Assembly: GCF_947623445.1 (NCBI RefSeq)
Contig: NC_135242.1
Location: 18,042,001-18,106,000, forward strand
Direction of reading: 5' to 3'
Length of the DNA stretch: 64,000 nucleotides
Source: Clavelina lepadiformis
Lineage: Eukaryota; Chordata; Ascidiacea; Aplousobranchia; Clavelinidae
Part shown: piece after piece, positions 12,001-23,936 of the stretch
How positions within the stretch are numbered: position 1 is the first letter of the stretch
Layout: each line of letters begins with the position of its first letter
Program-made: the position numbers and the translations under genes
The notes under the pieces: generated by a model
What the model saw: only the letters and a program-made list of their open reading frames with translations
Databases searched by the model: none
Told to the model about the DNA's origin: nothing

Positions 12001-14034
12001 CCTGTTGACCTTCCTGTTAGAAAACATTTCGTACCTTATTCATCCAGCAGTATAACCTATACCCGGTTTGACTTCAATTGTATTTTTTATTCAAAGCAAC
12101 TTGACAACGCACGACAAACCGTACAGTAATTAAGCATAATTAGTTTTAATTACCTTCTTTATCAGCGTCAATTAAAACAGAATCGACGGCGTTTCCTTTT
12201 TCTGAAAGGCAATCGCCCCTTCTGGCTTTTGCGGAAACACCCAGTGTGCCATAAGTACTTTTCACGCCACATAAATACGCTGTACCTGTGCTTGCCGAAT
12301 CTGCCACCTGCTTGTTAACCGCGTAAGTCTGAAATGTAAACATGACTTCTTTGATGACATAAACACGTCGAAAAGCTCTTGTTTTATATTGTAACATATT
12401 GTAGTTTAGTTCTTATAGTCTTATGACTAATACGATCGATTATGTTTGTACCAGAGGAACCACAAAAAGGTTCTTTGTCAAAGTAACAAAGAAAAGTTTC
12501 AAACAAGTTGGCCAGTTGAAACATAAACTTAAACGACCAGCTCCCCCAAAAATGATTGTTTAGTTTGGCCTATAGGCTTCAAAATCTGTCCTTTGAATGC
12601 CTGCAATACACAGATTCACTTTAGCCACTTAAATATGCTCGCAATGAGCGCGAGGTAAACGTTTTAATTTCTTGGAACGCTTAAAGTTTGATTATGAACG
12701 CAATTAAACTTGGGGTACTTGGCTTATGCACCTTTCCACGATCCAAACAAACCAAGTGGTAAAGTTAAAACAGTCAGAAGCGAACACGGCGAACTTATTT
12801 ATTTTCAAAACACCCGTGTCAATGTTTTTTGTATTGTGCAATAATAACGTAATAGGTCTACTGGTCTGTACATGAAGTTTTTTATTAGTCCTAAATGCGG
12901 CAGTAAACAAACCAACGGTTTAGTTTGTAAGTTTACCGCTTCAGTTTTCCCTACCCTTAAGCATCATAGCAGTCGTATTCCTGGATGAAGTTTACTTTTC
13001 ACTGAAATTTGTTTGCCGAAGCATTCGGCCATATTGCCTGCACATGAGCTTATCATACGCCCGGTCATCAACCGCTGCACATATGTAGGCACGCTGCAAG
13101 CATGTAATAAAAAAATTAGGTACGATTATCGCAATACAAAGTTAAACAAACGATTACTCTGGATAATCCAGCATGATGGAATCCATCCATCGCCAGCTTG
13201 TATTCTTCTCCGCTGTTGTTTCGTAACTGACCTTTCAATATTCTTCCTGCTGTTATGGTGGCCACGCTCATACCATCGCCTGTAGATTATTTATTGCTTA
13301 CATTAGCCAGTAAAAAGTTGAAGTTTTATTCATTAGAAGCATTAGATTTTGATATAAGGCAACAAATATACTACGATTAAAAAATTACCAACTGCAACAA
13401 AATGTGTTTTAAATTCATTAAAGAAATTTAAACCGGTTGTAAAGCCGGAATCCTCATACCGGGTTACTTCTTCAAAACATGAATTTATGTTATGTGTTTT
13501 CTTATTCAGTTGCTTTGTCACTGATAAATTTAAAAGCATCGTATGCTACGTTGTTATTTGTTTATTTATAAAAAATGAGCAAGTAACTGAATTCAGTAAA
13601 TGGACATAGTTCCGATGACCTCCTTAAAGTCGGTTGACAGAGTATTTATTCAAACGTTCAAAGTGTAAACACGATCAAAATAAAAAGGAGAAAAATGTCA
13701 AACTATAAATTAATAAGTCATATTTACCTAAAAACAGAATGACGTTTTTGGCGGCGTTCATGTTGTGTGTCTGTTGTTTAAGAGCAACCTGAAGTTCTTC
13801 TTTGGCGACATTATACCAATATTCTGGAGTCTCTTCTTCAGCTGCAAAAGATTTACGCAATAATATGACGTAATAGCAATTCATAACAAAACAGTTAACT
13901 TTACACCCCGGTGAATTTTCGGTAGGTTGTAACGAGGAAAAATTGATAATGACGTCGACTTTACCTGACCAGGTAGGCTCGTTGCAACTAACTGATGTCA
14001 ATGCTATTGTTAGAAGTGCAACCAGTATTCTCAT
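9052..14034 (-). CDS. Alkaline phosphatase ALP-1 (11 exons, 590 aa, transmembrane)
   Basis: Secretory-pathway alkaline phosphatase: a metal-dependent phosphomonoesterase, probably on the outer cell surface. Exons in coding order: 13965-14034, 13728-13841, 13158-13279, 12154-12328, 11826-12013, 11357-11564, 10445-10597, 10161-10340, 9791-9946, 9385-9529, 9052-9313. A signal peptide spans residues 1-17. Catalytic features visible: metal-binding Asp63 (LGDGMS), phosphorylated Ser113 (VADSAST), EGGRIDHAHH (339-348), TADHSH (383-388) and His473 (ETHGGDD). Residues 555-573 form a hydrophobic span followed by a basic tail [17 protein letters not shown], unlike the bare hydrophobic end of a GPI signal. 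The exon 7 donor is GC rather than GT. Exon 5 carries a 12-bp tandem duplication adding an ATPA-type repeat. The start was chosen because it opens the signal peptide. ALP-1 is the most divergent member of the trio. Confidence 0.92.
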
Positions 14035-15752
14035 TTTATACCAATATACTGTCTCATGCAATGAAGTACAGCAACAAAAGACGTTCACGGATCTGCCAAC
14101 TTGTGTATGTACTGTAGTAATGTTGCAATAACCAGTAAGAGCTGATAGAAACAATAGTGACTTCTGTTAGAACTATACTATCAGATTAGGGTTTCGTATG
14201 CTGCATTAACCACACCTTTTCTGCCAATAATTGCCTTTGGAGTTTCTTTCTACATAGACTTTCAATATGGTTCACGTTTGAGTTAGCCGAAACTATAACC
14301 TGAAATTAATTGGGAATATGTAACAGAACGAATACAGCAGCCAAAACAGTCGAAAACATTTTATTAATCAGATGTTCGCTGGATTGGTAGCAATTATTTT
14401 CAGAAAATATTTTAAGTTTTATTGATACCCATGAAATTAATAACAAACTTCATCTACTAAAGCTGCTATGAAGACCTTTACAGAATTTCTCTTTAGTTGC
14501 TACAAGTTACATGATATCAATTTTTAATATGTTTTGTGCTCGTTGTGATTCGTTAATATTAGCGGTTCGTTTGTTTTCGAGATCAGTTTGATCAAAAAGT
14601 AAATATTTGACTCCCACCCAAACCTATGTGCATCAGCGCGAGAGTTCCTCTCTATTGCATACTTTTCTGCTTGATTGTTTGCAAATACCTGTGTCCGCAA
14701 CCTCTAACGCCATCAAGCAATCATGTTGTAATTCTGCGACTCATTGTTGTTAGAATCTTAAAACGCTTCAATTTTGGAAGAACAGCGAAATTTTATTGAG
14801 TGACAGTCAGACGTCTCCGGAGATCACTAATCCGCAACTTTCAACATCCAAAAAAAATTGTTATTAAGAAGCGGATTTTCTTCTATCTATTTAATGCATT
14901 TGAATCTATTAATCTGAAAATGCCGCTGCAAGACTCAGATAAATATATTCTTGATGGGAATGGGATTCTCGCAATGGGTTCCCTGAAATTTTGCACGTGT
15001 GCTTGGCTTGCCTGAAACTTGCCTCATACTGATGGCAAAATCACATAGCCTATCTCTAGTTCCCGTTACATAGGCCCAAAATTACACCTGCCAAAAACGA
15101 AGATTTTTTAGCCTAAAAAAACACATTTCCCACTTTTTCATGCCAAATTCGATCTAAGTTTTATGAGCGACATGGAACTTTGAAAAGCGCCAACTGCTGG
15201 GGGAGTTTCTAGGCTAAAAAACAACCCCAACCATGTTACCCTCTGATTGGACTAAACAGGTTTTGTAAAGCCCTATGTGAGCCACCTAACGAAATCACAG
15301 AAATGTTGTTTTTCAGGTATACACCTCCTTATAAGTAAGGAGATTTTATTTATTTATTTACTTCAATTATATATACCGCTTAGTTTGTCGAATTGTGTTA
15401 TGCGTTCGTTGTGTTGTTAACCCATATCGTATCTTCACGGACGCAAATGATTGGGCTACCGGATAATTTATGTTTAAAACAATGGTAATTTATTCAGTTA
15501 CAAGCTTCAGTTGCTAATTTCTTCACATGACGCTTATTAATTGGACACAGGCTAAACTCCTATGACCTACACTTCTGACTTGAGTTCACTACCGCGCAAG
15601 GAAAGCAGCAGAAGCAACATGTTGCCAAGTAACTTGACTAATGTATGACATAAAAAGAGTCTTGATTTACGTCACAATGAAGGCCAAAAACTGAGACTTT
15701 TCTGATTTTTTTTGCCGATAACTGCCTAATTAAGAATTATTTTTCAAAAATA
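14035..15752. other. Intergenic, upstream of ALP-1, no gene seen
   Basis: AT-rich sequence between ALP-1 and a terminal-inverted-repeat element. Open frames are short and lack recognisable domains. The ALP-1 promoter should lie in the part nearest 14034. A TATAAA on the - strand sits only two bases before the ATG and is too close to be a TATA box. Confidence 0.4.
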
Positions 15753-16683
15753 TAAGGTACCTGTGCCTAATAAGGCCCGGTCCCTAATAAGGCCCATTGC
15801 TCATATTTCGCAAAACCGTGCAAATAAATGAAAGATTTTATCCCGATATAAAAACTAATATAAATTCATGATGGTTTACCAGATTTCATCCTCGTCACGT
15901 GATCAACCGATTCTCTAGAGCACAACAAAAATTTGATATTTGCAGTTAAGGTGGTTTTGTTAATTTAGAAAAAAAGTAAGTGAGAATTTGGCCGGTTAAA
16001 TCAACTGTTGTCAGTCGGCTGAAGTTTTCATGTAACAACCAACTTAGTATTGAAAAGGATTATGCACTTTTTTTTGCAAAACTTTTTCTGATAATAAAAA
16101 TGTGACATTTTTTTCGTGGATGCCACATGCGCCTAATAAGGCCTATGCAAGATGCTTGATGGTTGAAGATGGTTGATCCCCCCAAAAAAAGAAAAAAGGT
16201 CTTTGCTACAAACTATGCCAGAAAAAGTACCAAAAATTGCTCAAATAATTTTGAACTGCCCAAAAATTGCCTATTTAATGACGGTTAGGGGGGCCGGTGA
16301 CCCCCCGCCTGCTGCACCTATGCTGATGGGTCACATTCCTTTAAGTTTTCAACCCACGTTTGTTGGTCGTTGTCTTACACAAATTGGTGGTTGCTGTCTT
16401 GTTTTATTTGCTTAATACGATTTTTCAGCTATGTTTTGAATCAAAATACTCACAAAATTGGTGGGCCTTATGAGGAGCCTATGTTCCTAATAAGGCCCAT
16501 TTTTTGGAATTTTTAATTTCTTTATAAAAATTTTTTGGGGGGTTATTAGGTATTGTGGTTTTGATATGTTGTAGTCATATACCCTCACTAATAGAATACG
16601 ATTTTTCAGTCTATTCTCATTTGTGGTTCTTGAGTTATTTTCAAAAAAGTGTTAGGTGGGCCTTAATTGGTACAGGTACCTTA
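15753..16683. mobile_element. Non-autonomous element with inverted termini and AATAAGGCC subterminal repeats
   Basis: The left end (15753-15778) reads TAAGGTACCTGTGCC and continues into AATAAGGCCC. The right end (16656-16683) is its near-exact reverse complement, TAAGGTACCTGTACC followed by AATTAAGGCCC. Extra copies of CCTAATAAGGCC occur near 15783, 16131 and 16485, and an inverted GGGCCTTA near 16463. These could be subterminal transposase-binding repeats. Length is 931 bp and there is no transposase. I could not define a target-site duplication, so the superfamily is open. Confidence 0.75.
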
Positions 16684-17416
16684 TTTCCAGAATATTCAGT
16701 TTTCTTTCGTATAAAATCAACTTGTTTTTGGACTTGCCCCTCACTTTAAAGGGTAATACTAATAACTAATAAGAAATGTCAATTGTTGCATTTGACGAGC
16801 GTTGTGCATAGCTTAGGTTATACACTAAAACATGCAGGCGGTTGTTTTAGCGTGTATACTAGGATTAGGAGAGTTATTGTAGACAACAGCATACAACCTG
16901 CCACAGCTGTTAAATGTGGACATGCATTTAACAAAAAGAAAAAATGCAGTTCAACACAAGTTATTTAATATTTAAAACCAAGCCATACGGAAAGCAAAAC
17001 TGTCGTTTCTTATCTAGAAATGTTAAAGATTTTTACAAATTTGCTTCGTTTTGCAGCTCAAATGCGTTTGTGGACAAGAAAACTCCATTTTAAATTACGT
17101 TTTGATTGTTTGGAGGGCAAAACGGAAAATTTGCTTTACCTTAAGACATATGCTGAAGCCTAATCAACAACAAATGACTCGAATGAAGTGAAGTCATAAA
17201 ATTAATTTCATAGAATGGGACTTCAGTCAAGCCAAGTCTTTGCAAAAAGTGATTAGAGTCCGACTCCGAGCCGCTGATTTCATTCGCTACCACGTTGCCG
17301 CTTTGCGCACAAAATTTTGCATTGTTTTACGTAGTTAAAATATCGTATTTAAAGACGGGAATTGTGAAATCACAGGTAAATGTAGCACTAAAAACAAACG
17401 TTATTGGTTTGGTGAC

Positions 17417-17501
17417 ACTTAATCACGCGACACAAAATCACTTGGACATTTAATCACGCGACACATAATCACTTGGACATTTAATCACGCGACATTTAAT
17501 C
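17417..17501. repeat. 31-bp minisatellite, about 2.7 units
   Basis: Tandem copies of a unit beginning ATTTAATCACGCGACACA and continuing TAATCACTTGGAC. The first two units differ by a few bases and the last is truncated. Non-coding. It lies in the ALP-1/ALP-2 intergenic region. Confidence 0.85.
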
Positions 17502-17878
17502 ATACATTTACAGTATCGAAAATTGCATGTCTACACACGAAAAACAAATATAAACCTGAAAAGAAATTGTTAAAATGATTAAACATTGTTTGCGCAGATA
17601 AGGCTCCCGTACACACTAGCTAACAATGTCATGCATGGGAAATGTGAGCAACTGCACGAAGATAAACTAAAATCTCGCTTGACAGATAACGGTCAACAGC
17701 AGAAACCTTTCACGTTGCATTTGAATGTCTTTTTCAATTCCCTGTATGAAAGTCCACAATGTCGGGTGGTGACAAAATATATGAAATGCATTTATTATGT
17801 TGTAATCGGCCAGTTTGGATGATTTTTGGCTTTTATTTAAGACCCGTGAATGACAAAATATTTTTTTCGTTTCAACAG

Positions 17879-17884
17879 TTTATT
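17879..17884 (-). terminator. Candidate polyadenylation signal of ALP-2
   Basis: TTTATT on + (AATAAA on -), about 130 bp past the ALP-2 stop in the transcribed direction. A second copy is at 17831-17836. Positional assignment only. Confidence 0.4.
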
Positions 17885-18015
17885 TATATCAGCAACAAAA
17901 CTATATTTATAGAGCAAACAATGTAAATCTGGGTTGATCTGGTAAAATCTGGTCGCTTATTTATAGGCCCAAAAAAACAAACTTGAAACCAAAGAGCGAA
18001 GTCGACATTTGCTCA

Positions 18016-21000
18016 TCACAGAGAGTAATTTTGGTATGACTTGACTGCATCAACTTCGGCTTTCTTGTTTTGTTTTTTGATCACAATCATAGAAAGGAAA
18101 ATAATGAAAAACGCGAAGCATATTAGCAAGGCAAATTGTACGTAGAGAGCTACAGCGGTTGCCGTGGTATCAAGATTCATTCCCAAAAAGGCGTTGGAAG
18201 TACTAGGTGGTTCTGGTTCCGGAACCTCTGGTTGCGATGTTCCTTCGCAGTGCCCCAAATCTGAACCAACGCATGCAGCATACCTGTAGATATATGAAGA
18301 CATTTAACAACAGGATCTCTTGGTACATACTGGAACTGTTTCTTGTTCGCTTGTTACCTCATGACGTAAGCGATGTAGTTCTGTTGATGAACTCCGTGGA
18401 ATAGGTGAGACATTGGGCCTCTTGCTAATATGGCAACATCATCACCACCGTGTGTTTCAGAGCTAAGAGGCACCGCTGTTTGTTGATGATACTCCACAGC
18501 ATCTGTTGATAAATTCAAAATTTATTGTCTAAATAGACTTCGTTGAAGAAAACCTGTCACTCGACCTGCCCTGTCACTCTAGCGCCTTCGCAAGTGTAGG
18601 CATGCAGTAAGCTATTCTGCCGATAGCATATGTTCTAAATACGATCAACCTTTCGTCCATAATTGTTCGTCTTTTGGTATATTAAGTTACCTGTATCGAT
18701 ACCAGTTAAATTTTGGCGTGAATGCGGTTCAATTTCTGTTGAGCTTGGACCTTGATAACCTTGGCCGTTTGCATAATTCAACGTTGTATATGGTTTTGCA
18801 TCTAAAGCCTTGTAGCTGTTCCCATTGGATGTAGCCAGACCTCCAGAACAAAATAAAACTGGTTAGCAGTTACAGTAGTTAGAGTTATAGTCAGTTAATG
18901 GTTAGATAAAAGAGAAAGTTCTCCAGTTCGCCATTACAGGGCTTTAAATGATAAAAAAGGTAATTTGTAAATGTATACAGAGCTTCCTTTCTGAGGGTTT
19001 CGAATATAAACTACCTACCAAATATGTCATTTCCACGATCGCTATAACCACCGATGGTAAATGTATGACTGTGATCAGCTGTAACTATGATCAGTGTATC
19101 ACTGTCTGATGTCATCTCAACAGCTCTTTCAATGGCTTTGTCAAAGGCAACCGTTTCATGCAGAGCTCTATAGGCATTAGTACCATGATGAGCATGATCT
19201 GAAAATTTATTTCGTTATGTAACTAAAACTATACTTGACAGACCAGTAACAATTAATCATCGTGTTTCATATCTGATAAAAGAGAAACGCATAGTAACTA
19301 TGCCATAGTTGGTGGAAATTTAGAAAAGAGCGTTTTTTTAAGAAGTCAGGCCAATTATAACAATTGCACACCTATTCTTCCTCCTTCAACAAGAAGGAAA
19401 TATCCTTTCGAGTTTTTCTGCAAAATCTGAATTGCCTTTTCCGTCATTTCCATGATCGATGGCTCTTTGCTGCCGTCTGCTACTCTGTCGACCTCGTATT
19501 GCATATCGGAAGGTTCAAATAATCCTATATAGTCAAAGTCAGTGCATTGTGTGTACTTATTTTTGTATTGCCCTAATAACATTGTCCTAAAAAAATAACG
19601 ATCCCAAACCTAACAATTTGTCGGTTGTAACTGGATCAACGCTGTCAAAATCATTTTTGTTCCAAACGTAATGTGCATTCAAGCCTTTGTTTTTTTGATT
19701 CATTTCCCACTTGTCGATGAGTTCTTGACCATCATCGCGATCATTGTCAGTGCCATACTCAACGTCTTTAGTAGTTTTTGGTCGAAAATATTGTCTGCCT
19801 CCGCCCAAAGTAACCTTTCAAAAATATTGCGTATATTGAACACGTTTATGTATGGTCAATCCATGCATTCGTATATCTTGCACGTTCAGGACTTGGGATT
19901 ACAGATTTTAGACAACTCAGAATAGGTTTCATTGGAAAGGTTATTATCACTAAAGCTTGTCGATTACTCTGCAGCAGCACGCGACCCCATTACGATAATT
20001 ATAGCGTCACACAATCGCGTATCACATGCTGCATACGCGACCAGTGATATCATCAATAGAGCATTGTGAAACTTTGCCTGAGACAAAAATTTGAAAGTTT
20101 AGTTTCCATAAACTAAACGCTGCTTTCTCACCGTGATCATGTCTGAGCTGTCATAAAACTGTTGAGCAATATCTTTGCAACCATTTTCTTTTGCTTCTTG
20201 TGTTAAATCACTGTCAGAGTACCAGCTTCTGTAGGCCGTGTGAGCATAAGCAGCACCAGGAGTGGCATGATTTATCCTGGTTGTCGTGACCACTCCTGTG
20301 GATTTTCCTGTTGCATCAAGATTAAGGTAATATAAAAAACAAGATATAGTTTGGCACTGTGAGGGTAAAATTTAAATTGTTCGACACTATATGGCATAGT
20401 CATTCGTATACTGTCGATAAATATAAAGTTAACCTTCAGAGTGACAAACTATATCCTTGTTTTTTATTTTGCTTTAAAATTTGGTTTAGACAACAATAAA
20501 ATTAAGATAATTCTTCTACTGCAAGATGCATATAAAATGATTTTTGTAAAGGCTTTTAATTTTTTGGTGCTGTTTACCGGCTTTAAATGAATCAACTAAA
20601 ATTGAATCCACGCCATTTCCTTTTTCGCTACTGCAATTTTGTCGACGAGATTTTGCAGATAACCCGAGTGTGTAGTAAGTGCTTTTGACGCCACACAGGT
20701 ACGCAGTGGCTGTACTTCCTGAATCAGCGACTTGTTTGTTGACTGCATAAGTCTGAAATAGAGCAGCTTGAACTGATTCAATCTCATTACGGAGTAGATC
20801 ATTAACGCGGACTTCATATTATTCAAACATTCTCAGCATTGCTTAACAAAGGTTAAAGTTGTCAAGTAAATAAACGTCAGGTAAAGAGCGAACAGTTATT
20901 GGCGTTAGGACCAGTTAACAAGTTTCTACGCAATCGCAGCACAATGGTTAACGTGTGTTTTCTTACATAGCTTGCTGTTTTGCGTGGGTATTCGTAAAGT

Positions 21001-23936
21001 TAACAGTTTAATGCAAAAATACCCTTGATAAACCAGCATGATGAAATTGATCTATAGCTAATTTGGTTTCTTCTCCGCTGTTGCCTTGTAGTTGACCTTT
21101 CAAGATTCGTCCAGCTGTAATTGTGGCAACACTCATACCATCACCTACAAAATGCAAAAAGTTAACCAAAAGCTTGCGGGCACAATGAAAATTTGCTGAA
21201 CCTAATTACACGTGTTTGATACAGACGAATTTCAAGTTATGAAATTATGCATTTGTGAAAACATCAGCATGGTAGGCTACCTAGAAAAAGTATAACGTTT
21301 TTGGCGACGTTCATATTATGCTTTTGCAAGCCAAGGGCAACTTGTAATTCTTCCTTGGCAACATTATGCCAATATTCCGGCGTTTCCTCCTCATCTGAAA
21401 CAAAATTTGACGTACAGTGTTAACAAAACAGATAATTATATCGTTGAATTTCCTTCAAATCTTTATCAAGCCGTGTTAGCGTCATCGTAATAACTTTAAA
21501 GTAAGGAGCAAGTGGCAAGACAAGTTAATTTTTTATATCAAAAAAGAATTGTTTGTAAAAAAAAAACTGGAGAAAAATAAATTTAACAGTTTTTAAATAG
21601 GGTTAATCATTTATTGCAAAACCAGAAATTCCCTGTAACTAAACACCTATCCTATACGAGATCGTGTTCAAATTGAAGCACATTAGCTGTGACCTACACC
21701 GGCTATATCTGCAAAAAATGGCAATACCGGTAATAGACGGCGACGTTGAAAATTGCGATGTTGATAAATGACGACGACGGTAAGTGTATCCGCTGGTTTC
21801 ATTACGAAAACGATGCTTACATAGTTTGTCGTTTTGTTATAACATATTACTGTTAATTTTGGACAAACAAGAATACATAAAGTGCATTGCAAAACAAAAA
21901 AATAACAAAAATAATGCAGTTCAATCCATAGAAAAGATAAGTAATCAAAGATTTTCGTTGCTCATTAATTGACTTCAATGATATCGCATAATTTAGTTAG
22001 AATTTTAACTAATTTGTGGAATTTGAATTGTTCAGGAATTGGGATCAAGCTTGGAACCCGTGTAGGAAAGAGCAGTTGTTACAACGGAAATGAAAAGATC
22101 TGGTTATTGTCCTTGAGTTATCTGCTTGAACAATCGAAATCGCTTAGTTTAATAAAAAGCTGAACTAAAACAGTGGTAAATTTGTTTATTCTATCGTCCA
22201 AGCTTTCAAACGTAACCGAAATTTTTTGTTTTTTGTTGCAAATTTTTCACGTTTCCCTGTCAAACCGAAGTAAATAGTAGCCTACTGTGTTACAACAAAA
22301 CGACAACCTGCAAGCCTTGTTTTTGTAATAGAAACACTGGTTTATGTCATTGTCTGCAACTGTTATGTCTATTACCATCATTGTCCAGTACCTCCATTGT
22401 TAGCGTCGCCAGTCTATCCTTACTTGGTTCAAACCCAAACTATCACTGCTGTTGATTTCAAGTTTTGACGTCATAATTAGCTGCAAATTTGCGAAACAAT
22501 CTTGGCAGTAATTACTTAACTACTAATATAAATACTATTAACACTAGAAAGACCACTGCGGTCGATTTTCACCACGTATCTGTTGGCGGCTATAAACCGA
22601 CTTTTAAAATGCTTTGCCCGGGTTGCAAATTGATGACTTTTCTTTAATTTAAGGTTAGCATTTTAGCACTTGCCACTCACCTTATGCGATTCCTGTCTAT
22701 TAAAGCGGACACACTTGTCTGCAACCATTGAAAACTTTAAGTTGGTTAATTATAATTATAACTATTTCATCTATTTAAAAGTATGGATAAAATTTTTAGC
22801 TCATAACTTTCGAGAGTTTGTCTTTCATTTAAGCCAGTTTAGATTTTGGTATGAGCCGTAATCAATTGCTTTGTGTCTTGTCTGGCATAAAGTGCTTCCT
22901 TTTTTTCTTTTGCTGTGTAAATAACTCTGGTATTCTATTCACATTTTTCGTTTAATATTGTTTTGTAGGCGCTAATTCATCTATAGACCTAAATGTCTAG
23001 CTTAGGGGTTCTTAACCTGGGATCCATGAACCCCAAAGGGTTTCGAGGAGATGCTTTAAGGCAGTGGTTCCCAACCTTTTTTGGTGTCGGGGCCGAATTT
23101 CAAACTTTAGTACAGTACATATGGAGCCGCATGAAAACACTCAAGTAATTATAAAGAAAATTTTAAAGCATGAAAGCATGTACCAACGAATAGCAACACT
23201 AACAAGAAAAATAACACAAATCAAATTAATGTCCAACTTGACTCCAACTCCAACTGACAAGTCGAAAAATAATCGCCCTAATTATTGTAAATAGATTTTT
23301 TATATTTTTTGTGGGATTTTCAGGGATCAATGAGAGCTGCAAGAAGGCTAGCTTGAAGCCGCGGTTGGGAATCACTGCTTTAAGGGGTCCGTAAAACGAA
23401 ATCCAATTATTACGAAAATCCATTTATTTTTATCTGTCCATAACGTGGTTATTCCACTTGATCTGACCACAACTGTTGTCAGACATGCACCTGGACTAGT
23501 TTGGACAATTGTAAAACCGCCTTTGTGATGTAATAATACATAATGGCTACACTAGTAAGCGTGAAGTAAACGAGCAGAGAGCATACTGCTTGCTGCTCGC
23601 TCCATTACTTCCATTTCTTTTCTGATTCACTTGTGTTTTTATGATGTTGTATAATTTTGTTAGTTGTGCATTGGGTGTATCTTGTCTTGTTTTCATCTTT
23701 TCGACTACCACCACGTTGATTAAAACCTAATTTCCACTTTTGCAATGTGTTTCTTGCAAAGTGCTCCATAGCTTTTAAAGAATGTTATATGGGCTCGTGA
23801 CACAAAAAAGGTTAAGAAACACTGATCTAGTTTAATCTAATTGATATGTCGAAGACGATTTACCTGTCCAGCCTTTTCCTTCACATACAAATGCAACAGC
23901 AGCAAAACTGACAAACACTGTCGCTAATCTAATCAT
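18016..23936 (-). CDS. Alkaline phosphatase ALP-2 (11 exons, 586 aa, transmembrane)
   Basis: Middle gene of the tandem alkaline phosphatase trio. Exons in coding order: 23864-23936, 21281-21394, 21023-21144, 20578-20752, 20132-20307, 19610-19814, 19372-19524, 19019-19198, 18691-18840, 18358-18502, 18016-18283. Intron phases match ALP-1 and ALP-3 exactly. The signal peptide starts [16 protein letters not shown]. Catalytic blocks present: [37 protein letters not shown] and ETHGGDD. The C-terminus has an acidic/proline stalk, a hydrophobic span (543-566) and a 20-residue tail starting KKQNKK, so a type I membrane protein is likelier than a GPI-anchored one. Intron 1 is 2.5 kb and carries nested hAT MITEs. 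Exons 5-8 are almost identical in DNA to those of ALP-3 although most flanking introns are not. The - strand order ALP-3, ALP-2, ALP-1 suggests tandem duplication. Confidence 0.93.
23003..23824. mobile_element. hAT-type MITE (outer), interrupted by another MITE
   Basis: The left end TAGGGGTTCTTAACC and the reverse complement of the right end, CAGTGTTTCTTAACC, form hAT-like inverted termini. Flanks GTCTAGCT and ATCTAGTT match at 6 of 8 positions and are a plausible worn duplication. The body is split by the MITE at 23062-23377. It lies in intron 1 of ALP-2 and must be older than its insert. Confidence 0.75.
23062..23377. mobile_element. hAT-type MITE (316 bp) nested in another MITE
   Basis: The left end CAGTGGTTCCCAACC is inverted at the right end as GGTTGGGAATCACTG. 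An exact 8-bp duplication CTTTAAGG lies at 23054-23061 and 23378-23385. Removing the insert and one duplication restores the host MITE text GATGCTTTAAGGGGTCCG, which confirms the nesting. Confidence 0.92.

Noticed and set aside
14036-14041. TATAAA directly before the ALP-1 start codon
   Set aside because: Only two bases from the ATG, too close to act as a TATA box for that start.
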